Assembly (NCBI GenBank): GCA_029940535.1
Contig: JAPYUM010000013.1
Location: 1-64,000, forward strand
Direction of reading: 5' to 3'
From: Vicinamibacterales bacterium
GTDB taxonomy: Bacteria; Acidobacteriota; Vicinamibacteria; Vicinamibacterales; UBA8438
DNA: 64,000 bases
The position numbers and the translations under genes were made by a program. Numbering within the stretch: position 1 is the stretch's first letter; each line of letters opens with the position of its first letter. Positions 45,302-54,577 of the stretch are shown one piece after another. Under the pieces are notes generated by a model, which did not search any database, was not told where the DNA came from, and was given only the letters and a program-made list of their open reading frames with translations.

Positions 45302-45682
45302 ATGACGAGCATGTCCACCACGGCGCCGGCGCTCATGCTTGTTCTCGCGACCTTGGTGCTGGCGGGCACCTCCCCCGTCCTGACGGCTCAGACGATGCCG
45401 GTGGTGATGACGGTGGGGTGCGTGGAGATGGACGGTCGCGATGGCGTCCTCCTGACCCGCGCCACCGACCCGACAGCGATTGATGAGCGGGCTCCGGACC
45501 AACCGCCATCCGACGCACCCCTGGGCGCCGAGACGCTCACATTGGTCGGCACGCTCGAGGAATTCGGCGTAGCGAACCACGAGGGTCACAAAGTGTGGGT
45601 CAAGGGGCTGCTCAATCCAGCCGCGCCACATCCTCTGCTGAATCTCACCTCGATCACGCACCTGTCTCCGTCCTGCGACTAA
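45302..45682 (+). CDS. Small secreted hypothetical protein
   Basis: The 126-aa protein has a clear signal peptide (APALMLVLATLVLAGTSPVLTAQT). The mature domain is about 95 aa, with VGCVEMDGRDGVLLTRATDP and ETLTLVGTLEEFGVANHEGHKVWVKGLLNP. The pattern recalls small secreted OB-like domains in which a strand ending GHKVxVxG(x)L follows LxGxLxx. It starts 6 nt after the preceding stop. Two cysteines (TVGCVE and the terminal SPSCD) could form a disulfide. Confidence 0.72.
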   Translation: MTSMSTTAPALMLVLATLVLAGTSPVLTAQTMPVVMTVGCVEMDGRDGVLLTRATDPTAIDERAPDQPPSDAPLGAETLTLVGTLEEFGVANHEGHKVWVKGLLNPAAPHPLLNLTSITHLSPSCD

Positions 45683-45708
45683 GCAGCCTGTTGCGGCCAG
45701 GGGGACCT

Positions 45709-47949
45709 ATGGAATGTGAGTTGGCTTCGCACGCTCGTCCAGGGCGGCGCGTCGTGGGTGGCGCGCTCGTGTTGCTGCTCAGCGGATGCGTCGACCAAGG
45801 CGTCGTCCCGGGGACGCTCGATGTGTCCACGGTGCCGACACCGGCTCACCTTGTGAGCGGTGGCGACGCCCTGGTTCGGGTCCTCGTGCCAGAGGGCGTG
45901 GACCCAAACGACGCGGAAGTGCGACTCGCCGGCCGCGACGTCACCCAGATGTTTCGGGAGCTGCCGCCTGACCGGTTGCAGAGATCGCAGCGGATGCTGC
46001 TCGGCCTGGTGACTGGGCTTGCGGAGGGCGGGAACGACCTGCACGTGCGGCTCGGTTCGGCCGAGGCCGCGCTGACCCTGACCAACTACCCCATTCACGG
46101 GCCGATTTTCTCCGGCGAGCATCTCGACCCCTATTTCTGTCTCGGCGACCTGGCTTCTGGTGCCTCCGGCGAGGCCCGGCGGTTCGCGATCGGCAATGGG
46201 GATGTCCTGGAGGGCACGTCGCAACTGGAGCACTGCGCGCTCGAGACGCGCATCGACGTCGTCTACCGTACGACCGGCGAAGAGCCGCGTTTTGCACCGT
46301 GGCCCGCCGGCGGGGTCACGCCGACCGATATGGCCGATGCGACGACCACCGAGGGGCAGACCGTGCCCTATGTCGTACGGCTCGAGACCGGCACCATCAA
46401 CCGCGCCATCTATCAGACCGCGGCGCTGGTCGACCCGGACGCGCCGGCCCCGACCCCGTGGGCGTCGTCGCCTGGGTGGAACGGTCGACTGGTCTACACC
46501 TACGGCGGCGGGTGCGAGGCCGGCTTCTTCCAGGGCACCAGTACCGGGGGCGTGTTGCGCGACAACATGCTCTCGCTGGGCTACGGGGTGGCGTCGTCGA
46601 CGTTGAACGTCAACGCCCAGGGCGGATGCAACGACGTGCTGTCGGCCGAGACGACCATGATGGTCAAAGAGCGCTTCGCCGAGGTGTACGGCCCCCCCCT
46701 GCACACGATCGGCTGGGGCGGCTCTGGTGGCGCCATGCAGCAGTTGCTCATTGCCGGCGCCTACCCGGGTATCCTCGACGGTATTCTGCCGACGCTGACG
46801 TTTCCCGACGCGATCTCGTATTTCATCGATACCGCCGAGTGCCGGTTGCCGCTCCGGCGGTTTCTCAATGCCCAGGACCCGCCCCTGCCGGATGAGGTGA
46901 AGAACGCCATCGGCGGGTGGGCCGCCTGGGAGGTCTGTGACCGTTCGTTGGGACCCCGGCCGAACCGCATCGGGCCGGATGACTGTCCGGGGCCGATACC
47001 GGCCGAAGCGCGGTATCACCCGGTCGACAACCCGGACGGGGTCCGGTGCTCCATCTACGATGGCATGCGCAACGTGTTCGGCACGCGCCCCTACGACGAG
47101 ATCGAGCCGGCGCCCACCCAGCCGTTCGCGCGCAATCCCCAGGACAACATCGGGGTGCAGTACGGGTTGGAAGCGCTCAACGCGGGACTCATCGATACCT
47201 CGCTGTTTCTCGACCTCAACGAACATGCCGGCGGGTGGGACATCGACTTCCGCTGGCGACCCGAGCGGGCCGAGGGTGACGCCGACGCCATCCGGATTGC
47301 CTACGAGACTGGACGCATCACCAGTGGCGGTGGAGGCCTGGCCACCACCCCGATCATCGACGAGCGGAACTATCTGGATCACGTCGCGAATTTTCACGCG
47401 AGCTACTACTCGTTCGTCATGCGCGAACGGCTGATCCGAGACAACGGGCACGCCGACAACTACGTGATTCAGCGCCGGATGGCTCCGTTGTCACGCGCCG
47501 ACGAGAACCTGGCGCTGATGGACGAGTGGCTGGTGGCGATGGCCCTCGACGAGAGCCCGCCGGGGGCGGAGAAGATGGTCCGCGCCAAACCGGCCGCCTT
47601 GCAGGACTCCTGCTGGAGCGACGACGGTTTGGAGATCGTCGAGCCGGCGGTCTTCGATCGAGAGGCGATCTTCGACAACACGAAGGGGCGGTGCAACGAG
47701 CTCTTCCCACCACATGCGGGTGCGCGAATCGTGGCCGGGGGGCCGCTGACCAACGATGTGTTGAAATGTCAGTTGAAGCCGATCGACCCGGCCGACTACG
47801 GAGTGACACTCACCGCCGAGGAGATGGGACAGTTGGAGGCGATCTTCCCGAGGGGTGTCTGTGATTGGTCGAAACCAGGCATGGGTCAGGTGCCCAACAC
47901 ACGAACGTGGTTGTCCTACGGACCGTCTCCCGTGAACCGTTACCAGTAG
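45709..47949 (+). CDS. DUF6351 family lipoprotein, predicted serine hydrolase
   Basis: The ATG at 45709 follows AGGGGGA and gives 746 aa with a lipobox (GGALVLLLSGC). The track start lies inside the previous gene. The sequence fits DUF6351: LVSGGDALVRVLVPEGVDPNDAEVRLAGRDVT, GRLVYTYGGGCEAGFFQG and a nucleophile-elbow-like TIGWGGSGGAMQQLLIAGAYPGILDG (Ser near 337). The many spaced cysteines suggest disulfides. An alpha/beta-hydrolase activity, perhaps esterase, is inferred from the elbow only. Confidence 0.82.
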   Translation: MECELASHARPGRRVVGGALVLLLSGCVDQGVVPGTLDVSTVPTPAHLVSGGDALVRVLVPEGVDPNDAEVRLAGRDVTQMFRELPPDRLQRSQRMLLGLVTGLAEGGNDLHVRLGSAEAALTLTNYPIHGPIFSGEHLDPYFCLGDLASGASGEARRFAIGNGDVLEGTSQLEHCALETRIDVVYRTTGEEPRFAPWPAGGVTPTDMADATTTEGQTVPYVVRLETGTINRAIYQTAALVDPDAPAPTPWASSPGWNGRLVYTYGGGCEAGFFQGTSTGGVLRDNMLSLGYGVASSTLNVNAQGGCNDVLSAETTMMVKERFAEVYGPPLHTIGWGGSGGAMQQLLIAGAYPGILDGILPTLTFPDAISYFIDTAECRLPLRRFLNAQDPPLPDEVKNAIGGWAAWEVCDRSLGPRPNRIGPDDCPGPIPAEARYHPVDNPDGVRCSIYDGMRNVFGTRPYDEIEPAPTQPFARNPQDNIGVQYGLEALNAGLIDTSLFLDLNEHAGGWDIDFRWRPERAEGDADAIRIAYETGRITSGGGGLATTPIIDERNYLDHVANFHASYYSFVMRERLIRDNGHADNYVIQRRMAPLSRADENLALMDEWLVAMALDESPPGAEKMVRAKPAALQDSCWSDDGLEIVEPAVFDREAIFDNTKGRCNELFPPHAGARIVAGGPLTNDVLKCQLKPIDPADYGVTLTAEEMGQLEAIFPRGVCDWSKPGMGQVPNTRTWLSYGPSPVNRYQ

Positions 47950-47997
47950 CGCGCCGGGCCAAGTGCCCCCGGAGCCAGTGAGACCGAGAAACACACG

Positions 47998-48993
47998 ATG
48001 CGACGAACCTTGGGTTGGGCGGCGAGCGTGTGGCTGTGCGCGATCTGGACACCGGCCATCGCGCTGGGGCAGACCGCGGTGGGCGCGTCACCGCGGACGG
48101 CGTGGGGGGCACCCGATCTCGGGGGGCTCTGGGACTTTCGCACCATGACCCCGCTCCAGCGCTCACGCGAGTTGGCCGACACACCGACCTGGACCGTCGA
48201 AGAAGCGACGGCGTATGAGGCGCAGACCCTTGAACGTCGTACCCGAAACCCGTTGGCCCCGAGCAGTGTGCACGCCGCGTGGTGGCTCGACAACGGCACG
48301 GAGTTGACGCGTGATCGCCGCACGTCACTCATCGTTCATCCCCCGGACGGCCGCATTCCCCCGATGACTTCGGAGGCACTCGCCCGACAGGAGGCGCAGG
48401 GGATGGGGCGGCCGGTTCGTCTGCGACAGTCTCGCAATGCATCCGCGCAGGGGCCGGAGGATCTCGGTGTCAGCGATCGCTGTTTGAGCGGATTCAGCAC
48501 CGGTCCTCCGATCACACCCAGTGCCTATAACAATAATCTGATGGTGTTTCAGACTCAGGACCATGTCGTGCTGTTCACCGAGATGGTCCACGAGGCGCGA
48601 ATCGTGCCGCTCTCTGACGGCCCGCGGCTGCCCGACACGATGCGCCAGTGGCTGGGCGATTCCAAGGGACACTGGGACGGGGACTCCCTCGTCATCGAGA
48701 CCACGAACTTCACACACAAGATCGGCAGCTTCAACAGTCTCGGCGTCGCGCTGGGGTCCGGCGACACGTTGCGACTCGTCGAGCGCCTCACGCGCGTCGA
48801 CGACGAGACGCTCCTGTACGAGTTCACCGTCGACGACCCCACGACGTTCATCGACACGTTCACCGCGGTGGTGCCGATGCGACGCTCCGATGCCCCACTC
48901 TACGAGTTCGCCTGCCACGAGGGGAACCGTGGTCTCGAAGGGATTCTTCGTGGGGCGCGGGCTCAGGATAAACAGGTGGGTACCCTCCCGTAG
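47998..48993 (+). CDS. Secreted hypothetical protein of a family common in Acidobacteriota
   Basis: The 331-aa protein has a signal peptide (RTLGWAASVWLCAIWTPAIALGQ). The mature part has the repeated, recognisable blocks PDLGGLWDFRTMTPLQR, SDRCLSGFSTGPP, YNNNLMVFQTQDHVVLFTEMVHEARIVPL and GDSKGHWDGDSLVIETTNFTHK. Proteins with the HWxGDxLVxETTNF pattern are abundant and uncharacterised in soil acidobacteria, often beside TonB receptors and lipoproteins. No catalytic motif is evident. Confidence 0.78.
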   Translation: MRRTLGWAASVWLCAIWTPAIALGQTAVGASPRTAWGAPDLGGLWDFRTMTPLQRSRELADTPTWTVEEATAYEAQTLERRTRNPLAPSSVHAAWWLDNGTELTRDRRTSLIVHPPDGRIPPMTSEALARQEAQGMGRPVRLRQSRNASAQGPEDLGVSDRCLSGFSTGPPITPSAYNNNLMVFQTQDHVVLFTEMVHEARIVPLSDGPRLPDTMRQWLGDSKGHWDGDSLVIETTNFTHKIGSFNSLGVALGSGDTLRLVERLTRVDDETLLYEFTVDDPTTFIDTFTAVVPMRRSDAPLYEFACHEGNRGLEGILRGARAQDKQVGTLP

Positions 48994-49480
48994 GTTGCGG
49001 AATCTAGCCGGTTGCTGGAAAACGATGTGGATGTTCCAGCCCTGGGGCGGCCCCGGTCCGACATGGAGGCGTTCGACCGACTCGAGTGGCCTGTCGGTCT
49101 CGCGTCCCGATGACCGGTTTGCCACAGGCATTCGCTTCCAGTCCAGGAACACGAGACCAAAGCCTTCGACGCTGGGCGGTTCGGGTCGGGAGGGTGTCAC
49201 GAAGACGTCGCACAGGGCGAAGTACTGCGGCAACTCGGCCGCCGTCACTCGGCCGAGGAAGCGCACCTGAGAGGGTCGTATGCCCACTGCGCTGCAGGCA
49301 GCCGCGCGACAGGGCGCACAAAGAGCTCACGACCGTGGGCCGCGACGAAGTATGACCCGATCGCCTACAGTCGACTCGCGTGACTCGGTGCGAAGCGCGG
49401 GCGATTCCTTTCCTCCGTGCGGGTTCGAGTAAGGGCGGTCGATCACGATCTCTCGTCGCGTGGGCCCTGACGCTCGGTCG
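48994..49480. other. Gap with a decayed glycosyltransferase
   Basis: No intact gene. The minus strand carries a recognisable but frame-disrupted piece of a glycosyltransferase (listed separately). From about 49300 to 49480 nothing else was recognised. Confidence 0.6.
48995..49300 (-). pseudogene. C-terminal remnant of a GT4-type glycosyltransferase
   Basis: One minus-strand frame reads VGIRPSQVRFLGRVTAAELPQYFALCDVFVTPSR..VEGFGLVFLDW, the usual donor-binding half of a family-4 glycosyltransferase. The expected continuation, EANACGKPVIGTRD, is present but in another frame, so a frameshift lies near 49150. Downstream similarity fades, and a stop codon lies about 14 codons upstream of the similarity in its frame. 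The N-terminal acceptor domain is missing. The 320-aa ORF covering it (48325-49287) continues as a shadow of the plus-strand gene. Confidence 0.65.
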
Positions 49481-50869
49481 TCACAACATCGGTGGAATGA
49501 GAAACAACGCGATCACGGTCACGACAAACAGCACCAGCGCGATGATGCCGGTGTAACCGAGGACGTCTCCGAACTTCATGCGGGTGACGGTCAGAATCGG
49601 GATCGCCCAGAACGGCTGGATGAGGTTGCTGGTGGAGTCGCCGTAGGCATACGCGAGGACGGTGGTTGTTGCCGACACCCCCAACTCTCGGGCGGCCGGG
49701 AGCAGGTAGGGCGCCTCGATCAGCCACTTCGAGCCCCCCGACGGGACGAACACATTCACCATGCCCGAGTAGAGGTAGACGATCACGGGGAAGGTGTCGG
49801 TCGTGGCGACCTGGACGAACAGCGAGCCCAACCAGTCGCCGAGTCCGGTGCCGTTGATCACCCCGAAGATACCGGCATAGAAGGGAAACTGCAGAATGAC
49901 GCCTGACGCCGTGCGGGCGCCGTTGCCGAACGCCTTCACCAGGTTGGCCGGAGTGCCCTGTAGCAGCATGGCGCCGATGAGGAACACGGCGTTGTAGGCG
50001 TTGATGGTCCAACTGGCCCCGAACCCGCGGGTCATGATCGAGTGCCCCAGGGGGTAGCCAATCAGGACCGCCGCCAGGAAGATCCAGCCCCGGTACGATT
50101 CCAGCTGAGCGGCGGGCGTCGTGGGTATGGTCTCGTCCTCCAGGGACGGCATGATGGCGTTCAGCTGGTCCTCGGTCAGCGTCCGCGCGTTCTGTCGCGG
50201 ATGCAGCAGGGCCACCATCACCAGCGCGACGGCGGCGACCACCGTGAGATAGATCAGGTTGAACGAGTTGAACAGCGTTTCCGTGACCGGCAGAATCCGA
50301 TCGAGCAACGGCTCGGTGCCCGGTGGCGGGGTGGTGATCGGATTCCCCGGTGTGGCCAGGATGAGCGGGGCCGAGCCCGACAGGCCGCCGTGCCAGACGG
50401 TGCCGATGCCCAGGTAGGCGGCGGCGATCATGAGTCGGATGTCAGCCTTGGGATTCCGTCTGGCCACGAACGGTACGAACAACGCGGACGCGATCACGCT
50501 GGCGGCCCAGTTGAAATACGCGATGACCATTGAGTACGCGCCAAGCAGGACCACGGCCTGCACCGGCTTGGTGACATCCGGTCGACTGGCCAGCCAGTCG
50601 AGGAACCGGTAGGCCGGCCGCGACGAGACGCAGGCGTGGGCGGCAATCATGGCGATGGTGAACTGCATCGCCAGCTCGAGCAGCGACCACATCCCACCGC
50701 CCCACGCGAGCACCGTCTCGTTGAGGCCGGCACCGGCGCCCACGATGGCGAGCAGAATCGCCATGACCGTCAGCATCATGCAGACGACCCAGGAATCGGG
50801 TATCCACCGCTGGGTGAACCGGGACAGGGCTTCTCCGAGGTTGCCGACAAAGCGGATGAGCGCAGACAT
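49481..50869 (-). CDS. Short-chain fatty acid transporter family protein (AtoE/TIGR00366-like)
   Basis: The 462-aa polytopic protein starts at the ATG at 50869 (MSALIRFVGNLGEALSRFTQRWIPDSWVVCMMLTVMAILLAI), just after the MFS stop. The family pattern includes WGGGMWSLLELAMQFTIAMIAAHA, SRPDVTKPVQAVVLLGAYSMVIAYFNWA, YLGIGTVWHGGLSGSAPLILATPGN and NVFVPSGGSKWLIEAPYLLPAARELG. About 11-12 membrane helices. It probably takes up short-chain organic acids. Its place after methylmalonate-semialdehyde dehydrogenase and an OFA transporter fits an acid-utilisation operon. Confidence 0.88.
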   Translation of the reverse strand: MSALIRFVGNLGEALSRFTQRWIPDSWVVCMMLTVMAILLAIVGAGAGLNETVLAWGGGMWSLLELAMQFTIAMIAAHACVSSRPAYRFLDWLASRPDVTKPVQAVVLLGAYSMVIAYFNWAASVIASALFVPFVARRNPKADIRLMIAAAYLGIGTVWHGGLSGSAPLILATPGNPITTPPPGTEPLLDRILPVTETLFNSFNLIYLTVVAAVALVMVALLHPRQNARTLTEDQLNAIMPSLEDETIPTTPAAQLESYRGWIFLAAVLIGYPLGHSIMTRGFGASWTINAYNAVFLIGAMLLQGTPANLVKAFGNGARTASGVILQFPFYAGIFGVINGTGLGDWLGSLFVQVATTDTFPVIVYLYSGMVNVFVPSGGSKWLIEAPYLLPAARELGVSATTTVLAYAYGDSTSNLIQPFWAIPILTVTRMKFGDVLGYTGIIALVLFVVTVIALFLIPPML

Positions 50870-50871
50870 AA

Positions 50872-52095
50872 CTAGGCGGTCGTCGTTGCCGTTGGGTTCT
50901 TGGCGGCGAGGAGGCAAAGCAGGGAGATGACCGAGAGCACCGCGGCGCCGAAGAACGCGTACTGATAGTTGCCGAAGGTGTCATACACGAATCCGGCGAG
51001 CTGCGAACCGGCCACCGCCGCGATGCCCCAGGCGAGAAACAACAGGCCGTAGTTCACCCCGAAGTGTTTGGTGCCGTAGAAGTCGGCCGAGGTGGCGGCG
51101 AACACCGCGAGCAGCGTGCCATAGCAGTAGTAGACGGCAAACACGCCGACGACGAAGAAGAGCACATTCGATCCGAACATATACAGCGCGGGCATCGCGA
51201 CGGCCGAGACCACCACCATCAGCTTCAGTACGTTCAGACGTCCGAGGTTGTCTGACATGGCTCCCGAGAGGACCCGTCCGGTGGTGTTGCCAATCGCCCC
51301 CGCGACCAGACCGATGAGGGCCACGCTGCCAATACCGGCCTCGATGCCAAACGGTACCAGCTGACTGATGAGCCCCAGTCCCGCGATCGCGCCGAAGAAG
51401 TAGGCCAGGAACAGAAAATAGAACGAGCTGCCGCGCAGCATCTCGGCCGTTGTGGTCTCGCCACCGACACGAGCCACGGCCGATTTGATCTGGGTGGGGT
51501 CCCAGCCGGCCGGCGCGTAGCCGTCGGGCGCCGGTTTGAGCAGCCAGGCGCCCACAAGTGAGAGCACCAGGAACACTATGCCGTAGATGCGGAAGGTCGA
51601 CTCCCATCCCACGCTGGGAATCAGAATCTCCGCCGCGATCGGTCCGAAGATACCGGAGCCGGCGCCGTAGCCCCCGACCGCGATGCCGATGGCGAGTCCG
51701 CGTTTGTCAGGGAACCACTTCGTGACGACCGGCATGGCGATCGAGTAGCCGATGCCGTTGCCGGCCCCGGCGAGCAGACCGTAGGCGAGATACAGCACGG
51801 TCAACGACGACGTGTAGCTGGAGAGAAAAAAGCCGAGGCTGAACAGTACCCCGCCGACGACCGCCAGCGGCCGGAAGCCGACGATGGCGTGCAACCGGCC
51901 GGCGATCACGAACGTGACCGCCATGGTCAGGACGCCGATGCTGAACACCCACGACGTCTGCTGGCGGACCCAGCCGAATTCCTGCTCGAGCGGCAGCACG
52001 AACACGCTCCACGAATAGAACGTGCCCAGGACGAGGTTCAACATGGTGCCGCCGACCAGCGGCATCCATCGGTTCTCTGTGGGTGTGTCAGCCAT
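50872..52095 (-). CDS. MFS transporter, OFA (oxalate/formate antiporter) type
   Basis: The 407-aa, 12-helix transporter, starting at the ATG at 52095 with GAGGA before it. OFA-type features are the early WMPLVGGTMLNLVLGTFYSWSVFVLPLEQEFGW, GLLAGAGNGIGYSIAMPVVTKWFPDKRGLAIGIAVGGYGAGSGIFGPI (MFS motif A region) and a duplicated second half. Substrates of this group are small mono- or dicarboxylates; the exact one is unknown. It sits between mmsA and the AtoE-like gene. Confidence 0.86.
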   Translation of the reverse strand: MADTPTENRWMPLVGGTMLNLVLGTFYSWSVFVLPLEQEFGWVRQQTSWVFSIGVLTMAVTFVIAGRLHAIVGFRPLAVVGGVLFSLGFFLSSYTSSLTVLYLAYGLLAGAGNGIGYSIAMPVVTKWFPDKRGLAIGIAVGGYGAGSGIFGPIAAEILIPSVGWESTFRIYGIVFLVLSLVGAWLLKPAPDGYAPAGWDPTQIKSAVARVGGETTTAEMLRGSSFYFLFLAYFFGAIAGLGLISQLVPFGIEAGIGSVALIGLVAGAIGNTTGRVLSGAMSDNLGRLNVLKLMVVVSAVAMPALYMFGSNVLFFVVGVFAVYYCYGTLLAVFAATSADFYGTKHFGVNYGLLFLAWGIAAVAGSQLAGFVYDTFGNYQYAFFGAAVLSVISLLCLLAAKNPTATTTA

Positions 52096-52145
52096 GGGTC
52101 CTCTGTTCTCCCGTGCCGTTCGAGCGTGTGCTGGACGCACTCAGC

Positions 52146-53654
52146 CTACTTCATCGTCGGCATATTGAGGTTCACCGCGTCACGCTGTTCGGGCCAGCGG
52201 GCGGTGATCACCTTGGTGCGGGTATAGAAGCGCACACCGTCCGGGCCGTGCACATGGAGGTCGCCAAACAGCGAGCCTTTCCAGCCCCCGAACGAGAAGA
52301 ACGCCATCGGCACCGGAATGGGTACGTTGACCCCCACCATGCCAACCTGGATCTGGTTCGCGAACCGACGGGCGGCCGCGCCCGACCGGGTGAAGATGGC
52401 CGTGCCGTTGCCATACGGGCTCTCGTTGACGATGCCAATCGCCTCATCTTCGGTGTCGGCGCGCACCACCACCAGCACCGGTCCAAAGATCTCGTCGCGA
52501 TAGATCGACATGTCGCGGCTCACGTGGTCGAACAGCGTGGGGCCCACGAAGTGGCCGCCCGCGTGTCCGTCGACCGCCAGGTCTCGGCCGTCGAGCACGA
52601 CCGACGCGCCTTCGCGTTCACCGGCTCCGATGTACCCCAGCACACGCTGGGCATGGTCGGCCGTGATCAGGGGCCCCATCTCGACGCCATCGCGTTGGCC
52701 GGGACCGACCTCAAGCGCCCGCGCCCGAGTGGCCAATCGCGACACGATCGCGTCGCCCGCTTCGCCCACCGCCACCACGGCCGAGATCGCCATGCACCGC
52801 TCGCCGGCGGACCCGTAAGCGGCGCCGATGAGCGCGTCGGCGGCCGCGTCGAGATCGGCATCAGGCAGCACGACCGCGTGATTCTTGGCGCCACCCAGCG
52901 CCTGGACCCGCTTGCCGGCCGCGCACGCCGTTTCGTAGACATGTCGCGCGACCGGCGTGGAACCAACAAAGGATACGGCCGCGACATCGGGGCGACCCAG
53001 AATCGCGTTGACCGCCTCCTTGTCGCCGTGCACGACGTTGAGCACGCCGTCCGGGAGCCCCGCTTCTGTCAGTAGCTCCGCCATCAGCATGCTGGCCGAC
53101 GGGTCTTTTTCGGACGGCTTCAGCACGAACGTGTTTCCGCAGGCCAGTGCCACCGGCACCATCCACAGCGGGCACATGATGGGGAAATTGAACGGGGTGA
53201 TCCCCGCGCACACACCCAGCGGCTGCCGGGTGCTGTGGGAATCGATCCCGGTTCCGACGTCTTCGGCGTGCTCGCCCTTGAGCAGGTGCGGGATGCCGGT
53301 GGCGAATTCCACCACTTCCAGGCCGCGTTGCACCGAGCCGGCGGCATCTGGCAGGGTCTTCCCGTGTTCTTCGGTAATGAGGGCGGCCAGGTCTGGGGTT
53401 CGCCGCTCCAGCAGGTCTCGGAACCGCATCAGGATGCGGGCCCGGCGCAACGGCGTGGTGGCGCGCCAGGACGGGAACGCCGCACGCGCGCTCGACACCG
53501 CGAGATCGATATCGGCGTCGTTGGCAAACGGTACCGTCCGCACGACCTCGCCGGTCGCCGAATTGGTGACGGTGCCCTCACGCGAACCCTGCGCGGCGTG
53601 GGGTTGCCCATCAATCCAAAACGGCACGGTCGACACCGCGGTCTGTGTGGTCAT
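52146..53654 (-). CDS. mmsA: CoA-acylating methylmalonate-semialdehyde dehydrogenase
   Basis: The 502-aa aldehyde dehydrogenase. The catalytic cysteine lies in AAYGSAGERCMAISAVVAVG, the MMSDH version of the motif. NAD-binding blocks are GVCAGITPFNFPIMCPLWMVPVALACGNTFVLKPSEKDP and AVSFVGSTPVARHVYE. It converts methylmalonate semialdehyde or malonate semialdehyde to propionyl- or acetyl-CoA in valine, inositol or beta-alanine catabolism. Two carboxylate-type transporters follow in the same direction. Confidence 0.93.
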   Translation of the reverse strand: MTTQTAVSTVPFWIDGQPHAAQGSREGTVTNSATGEVVRTVPFANDADIDLAVSSARAAFPSWRATTPLRRARILMRFRDLLERRTPDLAALITEEHGKTLPDAAGSVQRGLEVVEFATGIPHLLKGEHAEDVGTGIDSHSTRQPLGVCAGITPFNFPIMCPLWMVPVALACGNTFVLKPSEKDPSASMLMAELLTEAGLPDGVLNVVHGDKEAVNAILGRPDVAAVSFVGSTPVARHVYETACAAGKRVQALGGAKNHAVVLPDADLDAAADALIGAAYGSAGERCMAISAVVAVGEAGDAIVSRLATRARALEVGPGQRDGVEMGPLITADHAQRVLGYIGAGEREGASVVLDGRDLAVDGHAGGHFVGPTLFDHVSRDMSIYRDEIFGPVLVVVRADTEDEAIGIVNESPYGNGTAIFTRSGAAARRFANQIQVGMVGVNVPIPVPMAFFSFGGWKGSLFGDLHVHGPDGVRFYTRTKVITARWPEQRDAVNLNMPTMK

Positions 53655-53973
53655 CCGGGCTCCCGGTTGGTCTGGCGTGGCGGCGCGTAGGATGATGCGG
53701 ATGTGCCCCGTCCGTCAAGCGGGCTCGGACCAGGCGGCGCTTCGGTGGCGCCCAGAGACATTTGGCGGGCAGGCCCGGCCCGACGGTTCGTCCGCCGCCG
53801 TCACCAACGGATCTCGGCCAACTGTGACGTGCGTAATCCGTTGAACATAGGAGGCTTGCGTTTCTTGACGCGTTCGCGACCGCAGCCGTACAATTGAGGT
53901 TTCCTGACGGGGCCCGGCATCAGGCGGGGGTCTTCAGGCACACGACGGTCGTGAGGGAAGCGGGGCAGCAACG
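53655..53973. other. Divergent promoter region
   Basis: A 319-nt gap between mmsA (minus) and a secreted-protein gene (plus). No ORF was credited. It contains a strong plus-strand promoter candidate at 53865-53894. No clear promoter was recognised for mmsA. Confidence 0.6.
53865..53894 (+). promoter_or_regulatory. Sigma70-type promoter upstream of the 53974 gene
   Basis: TTGACG, an 18-nt spacer, then TACAAT: 5/6 and 5/6 matches to consensus. A transcription start about 7 nt beyond the -10 would leave a leader of about 70 nt. Confidence 0.6.
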
Positions 53974-54366
53974 ATGATGTGGAGACGTGCAATTTCGGCG
54001 ACAGCGGGCATGCTCGTCGCGGCGGTGGTCCTGGTCGTCGGCCACACGCCGGTGCGGGCCCAGGCCGGTGTGACGGGCGACTGGGAAATCGAGCTCACCA
54101 CGCAGACCGGCGTCACCACTTGGCAGGCGCGGTTCGAGCAAGAGGCTGACCAACTGGGTGGCGAGATCGACCTCGGCGACAACGAAGTGTTGGCCGTGGA
54201 TGGCACCGTCGACGGGTCGATGTTGAAGTTTGTCATCATTGTGCCGGACCTCGATGGCGACCAGCCGATCAACTTCGAAGGCGAGCTAGCCGGAGACACC
54301 ATCACCGGGGCCGAGGGCAAGTTCTCCTGGTATGGGACCGGCGCCTGGGTCGCGTCGCGAAAGTAG
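53974..54366 (+). CDS. Small secreted beta-rich protein
   Basis: The 130-aa protein with a signal peptide (RRAISATAGMLVAAVVLVVGHTPVRAQA). The mature part, about 100 aa, is predicted beta-sheet with alternating short strands: GDWEIELTTQTGVTTWQARFEQEADQLGGEIDLGDNEVLAVDGTVDGSMLKFVIIV and FEGELAGDTITGAEGKFSWYGTGAWVASRK. Many acidobacterial secreted proteins share this compact pattern, in which a GxWxxxx opening is followed by GxVxGxxL repeats. No enzyme motif. It has its own promoter. Confidence 0.75.
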   Translation: MMWRRAISATAGMLVAAVVLVVGHTPVRAQAGVTGDWEIELTTQTGVTTWQARFEQEADQLGGEIDLGDNEVLAVDGTVDGSMLKFVIIVPDLDGDQPINFEGELAGDTITGAEGKFSWYGTGAWVASRK

Positions 54367-54577
54367 GTCACCCGGCCGGCGCGTCGACGCTGCCGTCCAG
54401 CGTCGGCTCGCGAAGCCGCCGCCTGCTTGACACCCTTTTTCGGCATCTGCGAAGATTGGCCGTTTGTTCTGTTCAACTTGTGATGTGCTCGTGGCCGTGG
54501 CGGGCCAACGGTGTGATCGCGTCGTTCGACGCACACGCCAACTGCGAGACTCGGTATCGCTCCGGAAGGGGGTCGTG

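Noticed and set aside
45679-47451. 590-aa minus-strand ORF
   Set aside because: Antisense to the DUF6351 lipoprotein.
48325-49287. 320-aa ORF as an intact glycosyltransferase
   Set aside because: Only the first 50 or so residues look like a glycosyltransferase; the remainder is antisense to the plus-strand secreted-protein gene. Kept as a pseudogene instead.
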